Shown in pieces: positions 62,541 to 64,000 of a stretch of 64,000 nucleotides of DNA (position 1 is its first letter; each line of letters begins with the position of its first letter). The notes under the pieces were generated by a model. The model was not told where the DNA came from. It did no database searches and worked only from the letters and a program-made list of their open reading frames with translations. The stretch comes from Trichoplax adhaerens (lineage: Eukaryota; Placozoa; Uniplacotomia; Trichoplacea; Trichoplacidae), in NCBI RefSeq assembly GCF_000150275.1, contig NW_002060946.1, positions 4,005,035 through 4,069,034 of the forward strand, in the 5' to 3' direction. Made by a program: the position numbers and the translations under genes.

Positions 62541-64000
62541 CTAGAAGAAAGAATCGAGATTGAAATAGACATTTATATTAGTACCCATGAAGATATGATT
62601 GCACACTACCGTATCAGAGAATATCAATTTGGATTGGCCATTTGAAAAAAGATTACGATATGATTTAAAACTAAAACCTCGTCAAAAGGCTCAATATTTC
62701 CATTTTAAATAACAGTAATTAAAAGTTCTAATTTGGAATTGCTTTTGAATCCATTTTACTACCTATACTGAATACCTACAGAAGGTTATTACACACTCTA
62801 AGAGGCAAAATTTATTGTCTATCGTGATAGAAAATATCAATTTTATATGGATAGCTCTACGAAAATCATGATTTGACAACGTGACTCTGATACTAATGCT
62901 CGTCTGATGATCAGTTTTACAGTTACAGTTTTATTATTTAAGATGTCCTTTTTATCAAGGTCTATATTAAATGCTGCTAACTGTACTTTATTTAGGAAGA
63001 TGATTCGTAGCTCCAATTCAGATATTAATCGATATTATCAACTTTTATATTTATAGTCGTTAATGGATATGTTCCTAATGTTTGTCCAATGAACCGATCT
63101 ATGTAATCTAATGTTATTTGATGAACATCGACTGCAAGCTGTCCCTTTTCGTTTTTGAGGATAATTATTCGTCACAGTTGAAAAATAACGTTTGTAAATG
63201 TTATTAATTTTGCCAATACTGATATCTTGCAGAAATAACAATGCGATATTTACGCTATGAAAGTGATATTTCTCCTATTCTGGTAGCTTGCAAAATAAAT
63301 GAATATTTTATGTGATGGCTCCATGACGTAAATTTAGATTTAGAAATTGCATTAGTCGATGATATCAACTATTACGCATATTGTAGATACTATACTGTAA
63401 TAGGATAGTGATGATAGAGAAGTGATATTTTTCACATTTACACTCATCGTGAAATGCTAATTTCTTACAATTGCAATATTTTACACGGTTCAGGATGATT
63501 CCCGAAGACCTACTGTACAGTCGATTCTAGTAGATTACAGAAATCGCAAAGCCATATTGACGAATTGAAAGTGGTTTTTTTCCAATTTTGGTTAATTGCA
63601 AAGTGGGGCCAATTTTGTAATTGAATACCCCATGCGATGGCTTTATTCACCGTAAGTAAATCTAGGTTTAATTGAGTCGATGATATAGACTTTTATGGAT
63701 ATTGACAGAATTAATAATGGGATAATATGAAAACGATATTTCTTCTATTCGCGCTCATTGCAAAGTATTCAATTGTAAATACTTTACGCGATGCTGAATG
63801 ATTTGATTGAAATCTACAGTCAACTCTACGACTATCCATATTTGATTTAAGCTTGTAGATAGTATCCATTTCTACTCGTATGTTAATAGTTTGCTGTAAA
63901 TATGATCATGGTATTCCCTATTCGTCCAATGCTCAATTTTGCCATTTGGGGGGGGGGGGGATTAGCGGTAATTTCATGCTATCCAAAATCTACCATAGAT
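62541..64000. other. Upstream of dipeptidase domain A, no exon recognised
   Basis: Probably a long intron or the 5' region of the dipeptidase gene. I searched the minus strand for an exon ending in VDG before a donor and found none. Diverged echoes of each other occur at about 63280-63400 and 63590-63710. A run of 13 G lies at 63948-63960. A short coding-like minus-strand stretch at 63025-63240 is discussed under findings. Confidence 0.5.
63948..63960 (+). repeat. Poly-G run of 13
   Basis: Thirteen consecutive G in a strongly AT-rich context. It may be real or of uncertain length from sequencing. Confidence 0.8.

Overview
The window looks like nuclear DNA of an early-branching animal. It is AT-rich, its genes carry many short GT-AG introns, and it encodes metazoan-type proteins (VPS18, TRAP-alpha, LENG1, renal-type dipeptidase, FEN1, APRT, NEDD8). 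A placozoan such as Trichoplax or Hoilungia is my best guess, from overall character only. I rebuilt the gene models by hand from splice sites, reading frame and family motifs. The phases close exactly across every junction I list, and the predicted lengths fall close to those of the human proteins I could compare (FEN1 377 aa, APRT 179, LENG1 265, VPS18 975, TRAP-alpha 295).

Layout. 1-12.9 kb: four tandem single-exon ACOT8-like peroxisomal thioesterase genes on the minus strand, inside a repeated unit of about 3-4 kb. 13.1-16.4 kb (+): a NodU/TobZ-type carbamoyltransferase in at least 16 exons. 16.8-19.3 kb (-): LENG1. 21.5-23.9 kb (+): a DUF445 membrane protein. 24-27.7 kb: no convincing gene, old repeats. 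27.7-30.9 kb (-): FEN1. 34.0-36.3 kb (+): APRT. 37.4-39.2 kb (-): NEDD8. 41.1-47.6 kb (+): VPS18 in 27 exons. 48.4-50.6 kb: a satellite-like array with a two-step period. 51.2-55.0 kb (+): TRAP-alpha. 57.1-62.5 kb (-): a gene with two complete M19 dipeptidase domains in one reading frame, 5' end not seen.

The single-copy genes mostly alternate in strand, which gives divergent pairs (LENG1/DUF445, FEN1/APRT, NEDD8/VPS18) and convergent pairs (carbamoyltransferase/LENG1, DUF445/FEN1, APRT/NEDD8, TRAP-alpha/dipeptidase). The divergent spacers hold clusters of GTAC-type palindromes. I see no common pathway: the set is housekeeping (replication, purine salvage, neddylation, vacuolar/lysosomal tethering, ER translocon) plus two local expansions (thioesterases, dipeptidase domains) and two genes of mainly bacterial family (carbamoyltransferase, DUF445).

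Most notable: the dipeptidase gene, where the exon homologous to the domain terminus lacks its stop and reads straight into a second domain with identical exon lengths; and the intronless thioesterase cluster in an otherwise intron-rich region, which suggests a retrocopy that was then amplified.
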